From contig CAYPXJ010000009.1 in the NCBI GenBank assembly GCA_964414595.1, positions 1-52,261 of the forward strand: a DNA stretch of 52,261 nucleotides, read 5' to 3'. The notes beneath the pieces are model-generated. The model saw nothing but the letters and a program-made list of their open reading frames with translations. It was not told the DNA's origin and did no database searches. A program made the translations under genes and the position numbers. Numbering within the stretch: position 1 is the first letter of the stretch; each line of letters opens with the position of its first letter. The stretch comes from CAYPXJ01 sp964414595 (GTDB taxonomy: Bacteria > Pseudomonadota > Alphaproteobacteria > Rickettsiales > CAIJLX01). Positions 38,141 through 47,237 of the stretch are shown here, piece by piece.

Positions 38141-38962
38141 ATGAAAAAATTTGTTGCCGCGATTTTTTTCCTTCTTATCGCCTGTACGCCGACGATGCGG
38201 ACGCCGCAATACAGCCAAGCGGAAATCGATCGCGAATTATTTCTCCAACAAGAATATGCGCTCGATCAAGCGGGCGTAACAATTGAAGGTATACGCCGTA
38301 AAAAAATTCATATTGAGCGCGTAGAAGAAGTTGCGCCGCGTATACGCCGCGGTGCGGCAGCGCTGTGCCGCGAATATAGGATGAAGCCCCGTAATTGCCT
38401 TTTTGAAATCGTGCTGAAAACAAAAGGTGAGGTAAATGCCTTCGCTGACGGAGACAAAATCTATATTACACCAGCAATCGTAGAGCTGACGAAAACAGAC
38501 GCGGAACTGGGTTTCGTCATCGCGCATGAGTACGCACATAATATTTTAAGTCACTCTACTGCTGATTTGGGCAACCTATTGCTGGGTGCTTTGGTTGGCG
38601 TGGCAATAGAGGGCGGAGGCGGTAGTGGTGAAGGCATGGCAAGAGGTGCAAAAGTAGGAGCAGAAGCCTTCAGTCCTGAATTTGAACGCGAGGCAGATTA
38701 CATGGGGCTTTATATTCTCGCGCGCGCCGGTTACGATTTGCAGGATACTCCGAATATATGGCGTCGCTTATCCGCCATGAAGCCGGACGGCATGTATCGG
38801 AATTATTTCTCTTACACACATCCTGTATTCCCCGAACGCGTTATTGGTATGCAAAAAGCTATCGCCGAGATCGAACGGAAAAAGCAGCAGGGCTTGCCCT
38901 TACTACCCAATGGTGCGCCCAATGAAGCGCTTCATGCGATACGCACCTTGCAGTTTCCGTAA
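38141..38962 (+). CDS. M48-family metalloprotease lipoprotein
   Basis: A 273-aa envelope protease. Short signal peptide with lipobox LLIAC, then a helical region and the zinc site HEYAHN (His129/His133) with downstream glutamate in FEREADYMGLYIL. A glycine-rich stretch (AIEGGGGSGEGMARGAK) lies between these, as in BepA/LoiP-like proteases that act in outer-membrane quality control. AGGAGG precedes the ATG. It lies 38 bp downstream of phaB. Confidence 0.92.
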   Translation: MKKFVAAIFFLLIACTPTMRTPQYSQAEIDRELFLQQEYALDQAGVTIEGIRRKKIHIERVEEVAPRIRRGAAALCREYRMKPRNCLFEIVLKTKGEVNAFADGDKIYITPAIVELTKTDAELGFVIAHEYAHNILSHSTADLGNLLLGALVGVAIEGGGGSGEGMARGAKVGAEAFSPEFEREADYMGLYILARAGYDLQDTPNIWRRLSAMKPDGMYRNYFSYTHPVFPERVIGMQKAIAEIERKKQQGLPLLPNGAPNEALHAIRTLQFP

Positions 38963-38988
38963 AGACCGGTAAATTAGCCATTCCCAAA

Positions 38989-39062
38989 GGCCCGGTGGCA
39001 GAATGGTGATGCAGAGGATTGCAAATCCTTGTATAGGGGTTCGATTCCCTTCCGGGCCTCCA
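38989..39062 (+). tRNA. tRNA-Cys(GCA)
   Basis: Acceptor arm GGCCCGG/CCGGGCC, anticodon GCA at 39021-39023 in loop TTGCAAA, T-arm GGTTCGATTCCC, and encoded CCA at 39060-39062. It lies 18 bp before the next gene. Confidence 0.97.
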
Positions 39063-39080
39063 CTTATGTTGGAGGTTGCT

Positions 39081-40256
39081 ATGCGCTACTTATTATTGTC
39101 CCTTAGCCTGTTTTTTTTGATCTCGAATGTTGCCGCCGCCGATCGCGCGCCCGCTATCGCTACGGACCAAACGGTTATTATTGATGGGTTGAAAATTGAT
39201 TTTCCGTCGTGGGCTCATGCTTCTGACGAAGAGCTTGTGAATGTAGATGGGCAGTGGTGGCTTTATTTTACGTCTATCAATTTACAGGATGGCGGAACAT
39301 TAAATACGATTGCCGCGTATTTACCTAAAGGCCAAGGTTTGGATGCGCCTCCTTCCAAATGGCAATTCTACAAAGAGAACGGAAAAATTGTTCCCATTAT
39401 TAAGCAGAGCGCGAATCAATGGGATTCACACGCGATTGAAACCGTGAAGTTTGTGCGCGGTTATGACGCAACGGCAAAACGTTGGGTGAATCGTATTTAC
39501 TATACGGGCTGGCAAAAGCCGGGTGAAGGCATAAAGTATAATTACAGCGTTGGCTTTGCCGAAGAAAAAAACAAAAAGTGGGTGAAGCATGGTCAGCCGG
39601 TTTTGGTGGGTAAAGAAGCTTGGGAGACACTCGAAATGGGAACGATTCTTGGCGATCAAACGGTGATTTACCAGCCAGGAAATGGGCCCAAAGGCGCGAA
39701 TGGCATCTGGCATATGTGGTATCAGGCTGGCGGAAAAGATGCGGCTGGAGGAAATGACACGGTTATTATGGCGTATGCCAACAGCAAAGATGGCGTGAAG
39801 TGGGAAAATAAAAAACCTATTTATATCACAAGTCCATTTGGCAAAAAAAATCGCGGGCCATTCCACTCTTATGTATTTACCTTTAATGGGCGATTTGCCG
39901 TTATTGGCTGGGTTGGTAATCCGGAAGATGTTTCCAAGCAGGGGCTATATATGGTTTCTTCTTCCACTCCGGACGGTTCGAAGCCCGGCGATTTTACAGA
40001 TTGGGTGCCGGTGATTTATGAAGATGACGGTACGGATTGGCATTATTCGGGCAAAAAGGCTTCAGAGTGTCATAGCACGGGGCTTTTCTCATCGATTATC
40101 CAATATGACAAAGGCAGTTTCTGGGTATTCTTTACCGGTATTCATAACCGCAATCCAAAAGCAGATCCGTGTAAGGAACAGGGGGATAATATTGCCAGCA
40201 TAGGCCGTGCGCGCATCGCTGTTGAAAAGATGCAAAATTTTGGTTTGCGTAAGTAA
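39081..40256 (+). CDS. Exported beta-propeller protein, GH43-like
   Basis: A 391-aa protein with a signal peptide (LLLSLSLFFLISNVAAA). The mature part has repeated WWLYFTS, NRIYYTGW, WHMWYQAGG, MAYANSKDGVKW and FWVFFTGI blades, the pattern of five-bladed glycoside-hydrolase (GH43/GH32-like) propellers. The start with an acidic residue (SWAHASDEELV) could hold the catalytic base, but the substrate cannot be predicted. GGAGG 6 bases before ATG 39081 fixes the start. It overlaps the acylphosphatase start by 1 bp. Confidence 0.72.
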   Translation: MRYLLLSLSLFFLISNVAAADRAPAIATDQTVIIDGLKIDFPSWAHASDEELVNVDGQWWLYFTSINLQDGGTLNTIAAYLPKGQGLDAPPSKWQFYKENGKIVPIIKQSANQWDSHAIETVKFVRGYDATAKRWVNRIYYTGWQKPGEGIKYNYSVGFAEEKNKKWVKHGQPVLVGKEAWETLEMGTILGDQTVIYQPGNGPKGANGIWHMWYQAGGKDAAGGNDTVIMAYANSKDGVKWENKKPIYITSPFGKKNRGPFHSYVFTFNGRFAVIGWVGNPEDVSKQGLYMVSSSTPDGSKPGDFTDWVPVIYEDDGTDWHYSGKKASECHSTGLFSSIIQYDKGSFWVFFTGIHNRNPKADPCKEQGDNIASIGRARIAVEKMQNFGLRK

Positions 40257-40534
40257 TGAAATACCGTGTGCGCGTGGTGATTTATGGCCGTGTGCAGGGC
40301 GTAGGATTTCGCGCCTGGACGGTTGCCACAGCGCAGCGCCACAGTGTGGATGGCTGGGTGCGTAACCGTATTGATGGCACGGTGGAGGCTGTATTTGTCG
40401 GCACACGCAATACTGTGGAGGCAATGGTTGCTGCCTGTCGCGAGGGGCCAGTGGCTGCCGAAGTCGCGCACATCATGGTGGAAGAAACGCAGGAGTCTGT
40501 GTCGCAGGGATTTATCAGCAAACCCACGGTGTGA
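40256..40534 (+). CDS. acyP: Acylphosphatase
   Basis: Hydrolyses acyl phosphates. The 92-aa protein has the catalytic GRVQGVGFRAW (Arg) and GWVRNRIDGTVEAVF (Asn) motifs. The ATG overlaps the previous stop (TAATG), so translation is coupled to the propeller protein gene. Normal length for the family. Confidence 0.95.
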   Translation: MKYRVRVVIYGRVQGVGFRAWTVATAQRHSVDGWVRNRIDGTVEAVFVGTRNTVEAMVAACREGPVAAEVAHIMVEETQESVSQGFISKPTV

Positions 40535-40554
40535 TTGCAGTTCGCACCTGAAAA

Positions 40555-40569
40555 AGGTACAACGTACCT
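40555..40569 (+). promoter_or_regulatory. Hairpin covering the nadK ribosome-binding site
   Basis: AGGTAC-AAC-GTACCT forms a perfect 6-bp stem ending one base before the nadK ATG, and it includes the AAGG of the likely Shine-Dalgarno. It could limit nadK translation. Confidence 0.4.
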
Positions 40570-41415
40570 ATGGCTCCCAAGAAAAAAGCAAAGCTTAAAG
40601 CGCCTAAACCCAAGCGGAAAATTCAGCTCAAGCATGTTGCGGTTGTTGCCGATAACAGCGCGCGTGCGCGGCGCGGCCTTGAAGATTTGTGCATGCGTTA
40701 CGGACTCATGAACCTCGAGGATCACGACATTGCGCGCGCGCGCAAAGAAATTGATGCGCTGGTCGTATTAGGCGGTGATGGTTTCATGCTGCATACGATG
40801 CACGAGTTTATGGCGGATCGCATTCCGCTTTATGGCATGAATTGTGGAACGGTCGGATTTTTGCTCAACGATTATGATGAAGAAAAATTATTAGCGCGTC
40901 TTGAGCACGCCAACGCCACCACCATTCGTCCACTTAAAATGGTGGCTATGGGTGAAGATAATGTGAAACATCACGCGATTGCGTTCAATGAAGTTTCGCT
41001 GCTGCGCCAAACACGGCAAACGGCGCATATTAAAGTTCGCGTGGACGGCGCAACGCAGCTTAAGCAAGTGGTATGCGATGGCATTTTGATTGCAACGCCG
41101 GCGGGAAGCTCTGCCTATAATTTTTCAGCAGGCGGACCAGTTCTGCCTTTGAATTCGCAGGCATTGGCGCTTACGCCGATCAGTCCATTTCGTCCGCGGC
41201 GCTGGCGCGGTGCGGTATTACCGCACACCGCAAATATGCGCTTTGATATTGCGGATTTCAAAAAACGCCCGGTGAGTGCGGTTGCGGATTCTACCGAAGT
41301 GCGGCATGTGAAGTGGGTGGAAGTTTCCGAAGCGCGGGATATTGCCATCACGCTTTTATTTGACCCTGGTCATGGGTTGGAAGAACGCATAATCAAGGAA
41401 CAGTTCCTTGCCTAG
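40570..41415 (+). CDS. nadK: NAD kinase NadK
   Basis: Phosphorylates NAD to NADP. The 281-aa protein has the GGDGFMLHTMHEF signature, MNCGTVGFLLNDYDE, TPAGSSAYNFSAGGPVLPLN and PISPFRPRRWRGAVLP. A Lys-rich N-terminal extension (MAPKKKAKLKAPKPKRKIQL) precedes the fold and is unusual for a bacterial NadK. Tail-to-tail with lpxL (4-bp overlap). Confidence 0.94.
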   Translation: MAPKKKAKLKAPKPKRKIQLKHVAVVADNSARARRGLEDLCMRYGLMNLEDHDIARARKEIDALVVLGGDGFMLHTMHEFMADRIPLYGMNCGTVGFLLNDYDEEKLLARLEHANATTIRPLKMVAMGEDNVKHHAIAFNEVSLLRQTRQTAHIKVRVDGATQLKQVVCDGILIATPAGSSAYNFSAGGPVLPLNSQALALTPISPFRPRRWRGAVLPHTANMRFDIADFKKRPVSAVADSTEVRHVKWVEVSEARDIAITLLFDPGHGLEERIIKEQFLA

Positions 41416-42308
41416 TTCTTATATAATTCTTTGGGCCAGCGTTTGTGCATCCAGAACCATTGATCGGGATGTTCGCGTATCCAATTTTCAGCCAGCGTGT
41501 GAATTTGCGTCATCGTGTTCATAATATCTTTTTTGCGATTGCCCGTGCTCGCAATAGTGAGCGGTTTGTGAAAGATCATTTTAAATTTCGCGCCTTTTTT
41601 GCGGATGATTTGGAAAGGCACGAGCAACAAATTATAATTTAGTGCAAGCTCCGCAATGGCGGAGGCCGTCATCGCGTCATGGCCGAAAAATTTCACCGGA
41701 ATGCCATCATTCATTTTTTGATCAATCAACATGGCGATCGATTCGTGATTTTTGATGGCGCGCAAAATATTTTTTGCACCGCTGCGGCCTTTGGGGGATA
41801 AACCTAGCGCCGTTTTTGAACGGCTATAACGCACCAGCCAATCGAAATAAGGATTATTCGCGCGGCGATACACCACATGAACCGGCATGCCCTGCTCATA
41901 AAGCGCTTTGGGAATAATTTCCCAATTCGCCAGATGCAGGCCAAAAAAAATGGCTGTCTGGTTTTTGCTTTTTACTTTTGTCCAGTCAGCGTGACCGCTT
42001 ACTTCGATACAACGCTTGAAGGAGGCGCTGCTCAGATGCTGTATATGCGGTAATTCGCCAGCGACGCGGCCAATATTTTCCCATATGCGCGGAATGAGCG
42101 CATGGCGTTTTTCTTCCGACATTTCCGGTAGCGCAAGCGCCAGATTTTTTTTGATAACGCGCGTTACACCAAGGCGTGGGCCCACGATGCGAGCCAACAT
42201 GCCGAATAACCAGGAACTGAAAGCAAAAGGCAGAAGGCAGACGAAAGCATAGACGCTGATCGCCGCCGCGCCTTCCAGGAGATATTTGATATGTCTAAAA
42301 GGGCGCAT
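41412..42308 (-). CDS. lpxL: Lipid A biosynthesis acyltransferase (LpxL/HtrB family)
   Basis: Adds a secondary acyl chain to lipid A precursors at the inner membrane. The 298-aa protein has an N-terminal membrane segment (ISVYAFVCLLPFAFSSWLFG), the catalytic HX4E in GLHLANWEI, MPVHVVYRRANNPYFD, AMLIDQKMNDGIPVKFFG and HPDQWFWMHKRW. The start overlaps the lpxK stop (TAATG). Which acyl chain it adds is not resolved. Confidence 0.93.
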   Translation of the reverse strand: MRPFRHIKYLLEGAAAISVYAFVCLLPFAFSSWLFGMLARIVGPRLGVTRVIKKNLALALPEMSEEKRHALIPRIWENIGRVAGELPHIQHLSSASFKRCIEVSGHADWTKVKSKNQTAIFFGLHLANWEIIPKALYEQGMPVHVVYRRANNPYFDWLVRYSRSKTALGLSPKGRSGAKNILRAIKNHESIAMLIDQKMNDGIPVKFFGHDAMTASAIAELALNYNLLLVPFQIIRKKGAKFKMIFHKPLTIASTGNRKKDIMNTMTQIHTLAENWIREHPDQWFWMHKRWPKELYKN

Positions 42309-43303
42309 TAGAGATAGGTTTTAAGGATATCGAGGATTTTTTCCTCTTCTTTGAATTGCAGACGCACAGGCATGGCGAGCACGTCTTTACGCGAGGCGGG
42401 GGGGATGCGCAGAAAATCTTTTTCCGTCGTAATAAGTTGCGCCTCAATTTTTTGCGCCGCGGCATACATCATATCAATATCCGTTTCGGTGTAAGGAAAA
42501 TGATCGGGATAATCTTTTTGAGCGGCGATGGTGAAACCGAGTGCAGAAAGCGAATCGTAAAATTTTTGCGGGCGGCCAATGCCGGCAAAAGCATATAATT
42601 TTTTAGTTTTCAGATAATCGTAATCGCGCAGCCAATTTTCATCTACATTCAGCGATGCTTCGATAAGCGGTGGCTTCGGCATCAATTTTTCAAGATGCCT
42701 TTTCTGATCCTTACCGATTTGGATAATCGCCTGCACACGCTTCGCGGCCTGATGGGCCGGCTCGCGCAAGGGGCCGGCGGGAAAAATACCCTTATTACCG
42801 AAACCAACCGCACCATCCACCACCATGAAACTGACATCCTTCACGATTGTATTATTTTGCAGCCCATCATCCATCAAAAGAATTTCGGCGCCGTCTGCTA
42901 TCGCTTTTTTGCCCGCTTCCATGCGGTTCGGCGAAACATAGGTGGGCGCAACGCGTGCGAGTAACAACGGCTCGTCGCCGACTTGCTGATATGTATGCGT
43001 CGCCGGGTCAACGCGTAGCGCGCTCGTCGCACTGCCGCCATAGCCGCGGGTGATAAAGGCAACTTTTTTACCGCATGCTTTCAAAAGCTCCGCAATCGCA
43101 ATCGCGACCGGGGTTTTGCCCGCACCGCCGACTACGACATTGCCAATACAAATAACGGGTTTGGAAAGTTTCTGCGGCGTGATTTTGCGCTGTTTCCACA
43201 GATGCGCGCCGTAATAAAGCACCGAGAGCGGCAATAAAAATTCCCGCATGAGATCGCCGGTGAGGGAATCTTTGTACCAGGCTTTGGGGGTTTTAAAGAG
43301 CAT
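42308..43303 (-). CDS. lpxK: Tetraacyldisaccharide 4'-kinase LpxK
   Basis: Phosphorylates the lipid A disaccharide at the inner membrane. About 331 aa from ATG 43303. P-loop GNVVVGGAGKTPVAIAIAEL, ITRGYGGS, DEPLLLAR, LLMDDGLQN (Walker-B-like), PAGPLREP and TTEKDFLRIP are present. Followed by lpxL with a 1-bp overlap. A GTG two codons upstream is possible but less likely. Confidence 0.95.
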   Translation of the reverse strand: MLFKTPKAWYKDSLTGDLMREFLLPLSVLYYGAHLWKQRKITPQKLSKPVICIGNVVVGGAGKTPVAIAIAELLKACGKKVAFITRGYGGSATSALRVDPATHTYQQVGDEPLLLARVAPTYVSPNRMEAGKKAIADGAEILLMDDGLQNNTIVKDVSFMVVDGAVGFGNKGIFPAGPLREPAHQAAKRVQAIIQIGKDQKRHLEKLMPKPPLIEASLNVDENWLRDYDYLKTKKLYAFAGIGRPQKFYDSLSALGFTIAAQKDYPDHFPYTETDIDMMYAAAQKIEAQLITTEKDFLRIPPASRKDVLAMPVRLQFKEEEKILDILKTYL

Positions 43304-43381
43304 CCGCACAGCCTAACGAATTTTGGGAGAAGCGCCAGTTTTTCGTTGCCCTTTGGCCAAGTCACTTTTATGAAGGTGGCC

Positions 43382-44854
43382 ATGAATTCCAAGGCAGACA
43401 TATCTTCCGGCATTGTTCAGGGCGCTTCCGGCCCCTGGGAAATGGTGATCGGGCTCGAAGTACATGCGCAGGTAACGTCGCAGTCGAAACTTTTCTCGGG
43501 CGCGGCGACTGAATATGGCGCGGAGCCGAACAGTCAGGTTTCGCTTATCGATGCGGCGATGCCGGGCATGCTTCCCGTTATTAACGGGTTTTGCGTGGAG
43601 CAGGCGGTGCGTACGGGCCTTGGTATTAACGCGCAGATCAATCTGCATTCCGTGTTCGACCGCAAAAATTATTTTTACGCCGATTTGCCGCAGGGCTATC
43701 AGATTTCGCAATTCCTGGAGCCGATTGTTGGCAAGGGCAAGCTGACGATTGATTTGGCGGATGGCACTAGCCGCGAGATTGGTATTACGCGTATTCACCT
43801 CGAGCAGGATGCGGGCAAGTCTCTGCATGACCAAAGCCCGAACCATACGTTTATCGACCTGAATCGCTCGGGCGTGGCGCTGATGGAAATCGTCTCCGAG
43901 CCGGATTTGCGTACGCCCGAGGAAGCCGCCGAGTATATGAAGAAGTTGCGGGCGATTCTACGTTATCTCGGCACCTGCGACGGTGATTTGGAAAAAGGCA
44001 ATATGCGTTGCGACGCGAATGTGTCGATGCGCAAAGCGGGCGGTACATTCGGTACGCGCTGCGAAATCAAGAATCTCAATTCGATGCGCAATATCGTGCG
44101 CGCGATTCAATATGAGGCGGAACGCCAGGTGGAAATTCTGGAATCCGGCGGGTCGATTAACCAGGAAACGCGGCTATTCGATGCCGGCACGGGCGAAACC
44201 CGCACTATGCGCAGCAAGGAAGACGCGCATGATTACCGCTATTTCCCCGACCCGGATCTCTACCCGTTGGTGCTGGAGCAGAGCTTCGTCGATAACCTCA
44301 AAAAGACGCTGCCGGAACTGCCCGACCAGAAAAAAGCGCGGTATATGAAGGATTACGGGCTTTCGGCCTATGATGCGAGCGTGCTGGTGGCGGAAAAAGC
44401 GACCGCGGATTATTTTGAAACGGTGGTCAAAGGCCATGACCCGAAACTCACCGTCACCTGGATTACGGCAGAGCTGTTCGGGCGGCTGAATAAACTCGAT
44501 AAGACGATTGAAGATTCGCCGGTTAGCGCGGCTGCGCTCGCCGGGTTGATTGATCTCATCGAGAAGGATGTGATTTCGGGCAAAATCGCCAAGGACGTGC
44601 TCGATGAAATGATAGAAACCGGCAAAGATGCGGCGGCGATTGTGGAAGAAAAGGGCCTGAAGCAGATCACCGATACCGGTGCGATTGAAAAAGCGGTGGA
44701 TGAAGTGATTGCCGCCAATCCGGATAAAGTTGCGGAGTATAAATCCGGCAAAGATAAGCTTTTTGGGTTCTTTGTTGGCCAGGTGATGAAGGCCACGCAA
44801 GGCAAGGCAAACCCTGGCGCGGTGAACGATTTACTGAAGAAAAAACTGAGCTAA
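43382..44854 (+). CDS. gatB: Asp/Glu-tRNA amidotransferase subunit B (GatB)
   Basis: Kinase/tRNA-binding subunit of the amidotransferase that converts Glu-tRNA-Gln and Asp-tRNA-Asn. The 490-aa protein has MVIGLEVHAQVTSQSKLFSG, the family signature HLEQDAGKSLHD, DLNRSGVALMEIVSEPDLRT and DAHDYRYFPDPDLYPLVL, with the C-terminal YqeY-like tail (FFVGQVMKATQGKANPGAVN). The ATG at 43382 is preferred because of AAGGTGG upstream; in-frame ATG 43370 is possible. gatA and gatC are not in the window. Confidence 0.96.
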   Translation: MNSKADISSGIVQGASGPWEMVIGLEVHAQVTSQSKLFSGAATEYGAEPNSQVSLIDAAMPGMLPVINGFCVEQAVRTGLGINAQINLHSVFDRKNYFYADLPQGYQISQFLEPIVGKGKLTIDLADGTSREIGITRIHLEQDAGKSLHDQSPNHTFIDLNRSGVALMEIVSEPDLRTPEEAAEYMKKLRAILRYLGTCDGDLEKGNMRCDANVSMRKAGGTFGTRCEIKNLNSMRNIVRAIQYEAERQVEILESGGSINQETRLFDAGTGETRTMRSKEDAHDYRYFPDPDLYPLVLEQSFVDNLKKTLPELPDQKKARYMKDYGLSAYDASVLVAEKATADYFETVVKGHDPKLTVTWITAELFGRLNKLDKTIEDSPVSAAALAGLIDLIEKDVISGKIAKDVLDEMIETGKDAAAIVEEKGLKQITDTGAIEKAVDEVIAANPDKVAEYKSGKDKLFGFFVGQVMKATQGKANPGAVNDLLKKKLS

Positions 44855-44860
44855 TGCACA

Positions 44861-44904
44861 GTTCATTTTTACTTGCGCATTTAATTCAAATGCTTAAGAT
44901 GAAC
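44861..44904. repeat. Imperfect hairpin downstream of gatB
   Basis: GTTCAT...ATGAAC outer arms and GCATTT-AATTC-AAATGC inner stem, 6 bp past the gatB stop. No T run follows, so it may stabilise the 3' end rather than terminate transcription. Confidence 0.45.
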
Positions 44905-44988
44905 AATGAGGAGGATGCTTATCTGCCGGTTCGCTCGCTTTAGCGACGCACCTTCGTTTTATTCAAGCATCGCAGGAATGTAAGATAG

Positions 44989-46335
44989 ATGTATTTAGGC
45001 CTTAAGTCGTTTTTTTTATATACGGTTTTTATTTTTACGCTGGGGCTCGTGGCCGGGGCGGCGTTTTATTCGTCAGATAACGGGATGCAAACGAGCGCTA
45101 TCGCGGAAAACGCGCAAGCGTCGGTAGATCCGGAAGCGGCCATGAAAACTGCGGCAGAAGATCAAAAACAGGAAGAAGAAGCGGAAGAAGCCCGCAATAC
45201 GACGCCGGAAGCCGCGCCGGGTGAGATACAGATTGAAACTCAACCAGGCGATACGATTCTTTCGCTGCTGCAAGATAACGGTGTTACCCTTCAGGATGCC
45301 TATAAAATCAGTGAGGCTTTGGAGTCCATGTATAACGTGCGCAGTCTTGCGCGCGGCCAAAAAGTAACGTTGCGTTTCAAAGAATTGGCCGAAGGTGGCC
45401 GTGCGCTCGATGTGCTGGTGATGCATGACACGAGCCAGGAAATTCGCGTGCTGAAAAATAGCGCCGGTGATTTTTATGCACAGGCCGTTGATAAGCCGAC
45501 CGAGCGCCAAGTGGTGCGCGCCGGTTCACGTATCAAGAGCAGCTTGCTGCACGCTGCGAATCTGCAGGGTGTGCCGAATAAAGTGATGCAGCAATTTATC
45601 TATGCTTACAGTTGGGATATCGACTTCCAGCGCGAAATTCATGAAGATGATCGTTTTGAAGTGCTTTACGAGCAAACGGTGGATAGCCAGGGCAACATCA
45701 TCAAAGTTGGCAATCTGCTCTATGGCCGTTTGGAAGTGCGCGACAAGCCGATTGAGATTTTTTACTACGCAGACCGCCAGGGTAATGGCGCTTTCTTCAT
45801 GGCGGATGGTTCGGGCCTGAAAAAGGCGCTGATGAAAACCCCTATCGACGGTGCGCGGATTTCTTCCGGTTTTGGTATGCGTACGCACCCGATTCTTGGT
45901 TACTCCAAAATGCACCGTGGTGTTGACTTCGCCGCGCGTGAAGGCACGCCGATTTACGCTGCGGGTGATGGGGTGGTGGCGGAATATGGCCGCAAAGGCT
46001 CCTATGGCAATTATCTCCGCCTTCGTCATAATGGCGAATATAGCACAGCCTATGCGCATTTGAGCCGCTATGCCAAAGGTATTAAAAGCGGCACCCGCGT
46101 GAAGCAAGGGCAGGTTGTGGCATATGTTGGAACAACAGGCCGCTCTACGGGTCCTCACCTGCATTATGAAGTGCTCTACCGCGGTAAACAGGTGAATCCT
46201 GTCAGTGTGAAAATCGCCGGCAGCAGCAAATTGCCGCGCCGCGAGATGACGCGTTTCATGAAGCAGAAAGCGCGCATGATGGCGCTACGCGAGACGATGC
46301 CACTCTCGACTCAAGTCGCTTGGAAAGCGGAATAA
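44989..46335 (+). CDS. M23-family peptidoglycan endopeptidase, MepM-like
   Basis: A 448-aa inner-membrane-anchored protein: one N-terminal helix (FFLYTVFIFTLGLVAGAAF), an acidic linker (about 45-75), a LysM/OapA-like region (IETQPGDTILSLLQDNGVTL) and a C-terminal M23 zinc domain (HRGVDFAAREGTPIYAAGDG, HNGEYSTAYAHLSRYAKG, TGRSTGPHLHYEVLYRGKQV with the HxH motif). It cuts cross-links in peptidoglycan. It lies directly upstream of the type IV secretion genes, where a lytic enzyme (VirB1 role) is otherwise missing. Confidence 0.93.
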   Translation: MYLGLKSFFLYTVFIFTLGLVAGAAFYSSDNGMQTSAIAENAQASVDPEAAMKTAAEDQKQEEEAEEARNTTPEAAPGEIQIETQPGDTILSLLQDNGVTLQDAYKISEALESMYNVRSLARGQKVTLRFKELAEGGRALDVLVMHDTSQEIRVLKNSAGDFYAQAVDKPTERQVVRAGSRIKSSLLHAANLQGVPNKVMQQFIYAYSWDIDFQREIHEDDRFEVLYEQTVDSQGNIIKVGNLLYGRLEVRDKPIEIFYYADRQGNGAFFMADGSGLKKALMKTPIDGARISSGFGMRTHPILGYSKMHRGVDFAAREGTPIYAAGDGVVAEYGRKGSYGNYLRLRHNGEYSTAYAHLSRYAKGIKSGTRVKQGQVVAYVGTTGRSTGPHLHYEVLYRGKQVNPVSVKIAGSSKLPRREMTRFMKQKARMMALRETMPLSTQVAWKAE

Positions 46336-46338
46336 ACT

Positions 46339-46455
46339 ACTCGGCCTGGCATTTCGTTGAGGTTTTTAGACTTCCGATGCTCATGTTCCAGATGTACGCT
46401 CCGCTTCTTGCTTAAAACTTCTGTGCATTTGGCTCTAGCCTGCGAATTTTACTGT
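46339..46455 (+). repeat. Dispersed intergenic element, copy B
   Basis: CTACTCGGCCTGGCATTTCG at the left and AGCCTGCGAATTTT at the right, with CCGATGC, GTACGCT and CTTAAAA/CTGTGCAT blocks in the same order as copy A at 12124-12248. It separates the M23 peptidase gene from virB8. Confidence 0.55.
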
Positions 46456-46553
46456 GTTATGAGCAAATCGTAAAACGAACTGCAACGGATAGCGCGAATA
46501 ACTATCTTTCATCCACAAAATATATTATGATTACGCCGGAATGATACAACATC

Positions 46554-47237
46554 ATGTTCGGTAGTAGTAAAAAAGAGCAGTCAGGGCCGCTCAAAAAGAC
46601 GAAGAACTGGTACGCGGATCGCTATCAAAGCGCGATCATCCAGCGCAATTTTCTATTGCTTGTGACGCTTGCTTCCCTTTTAGGCGCGCTTATTGCTAAC
46701 TGGGCGGTTAAATCGCAGGTAAACAGCAAAACCTTTGAACCTTATGTGATTGAAGTAGAGGAGAAAACCGGCATCGTGACGTTGGTGACGGAATCTTCCC
46801 TCATGCAATATGCAGGCAATGAGGCGGTGAAGCGCTATTTCGTCATGCAATATATCAATGCGCGTGAAGGCTATGACCCTGCCAATTATCAATATAATTA
46901 TGGCCGCGTGGTGCGGTTATTTTCGGCGCGTTCAGTGTATGATGAGTTCCGCGCTTATGTGAGCAAATCGAACCCGCAAAGCCCTGTGAATCTTCCCTCA
47001 GGCATGACCCGTCACGTAACCTTAAAATCACTTACCTTCCTGGATGACAAAAAATCTGTTGCGCAGGTGCGGGTGGTGATTGAGATACGCCGTGCTGGCG
47101 AGCTTGTGGAAGAGCAGCATCGTATTGCAACGTTGAATTTTCTATTCGCCCCGGTAGAATTGGACTATCAGGAGCGGCTTATTAATCCCCTGGGTTTCCA
47201 GGTCACCAGTTACCGCATAGATGAGGATGTACGATGA
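46554..47237 (+). CDS. virB8: Type IV secretion protein VirB8
   Basis: Bitopic inner-membrane scaffold subunit. 227 aa with cytoplasmic N-terminus (KNWYADRYQSAIIQRN), one membrane helix (about 33-52) and a periplasmic NTF2-like domain (FEPYVIEVEEKTGIVTLV, VKRYFVMQYINAREGYDP, LFSARSVYDEFRAYV, NPLGFQVTSYRIDEDV). First gene of the cluster; it overlaps virB9 by 4 bp (ATGA). No clear Shine-Dalgarno is seen. Confidence 0.93.
   Translation: MFGSSKKEQSGPLKKTKNWYADRYQSAIIQRNFLLLVTLASLLGALIANWAVKSQVNSKTFEPYVIEVEEKTGIVTLVTESSLMQYAGNEAVKRYFVMQYINAREGYDPANYQYNYGRVVRLFSARSVYDEFRAYVSKSNPQSPVNLPSGMTRHVTLKSLTFLDDKKSVAQVRVVIEIRRAGELVEEQHRIATLNFLFAPVELDYQERLINPLGFQVTSYRIDEDVR

Noticed and set aside
44909..44983. 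22-codon open frame between gatB and the M23 gene
   Set aside because: The purine-rich stretch is directly adjacent to the ATG with no spacer, and the peptide has no pattern.
46336..46553. Possible virB7 lipoprotein gene upstream of virB8
   Set aside because: No frame here encodes a signal peptide with lipobox; the stretch is mostly the dispersed repeat element.
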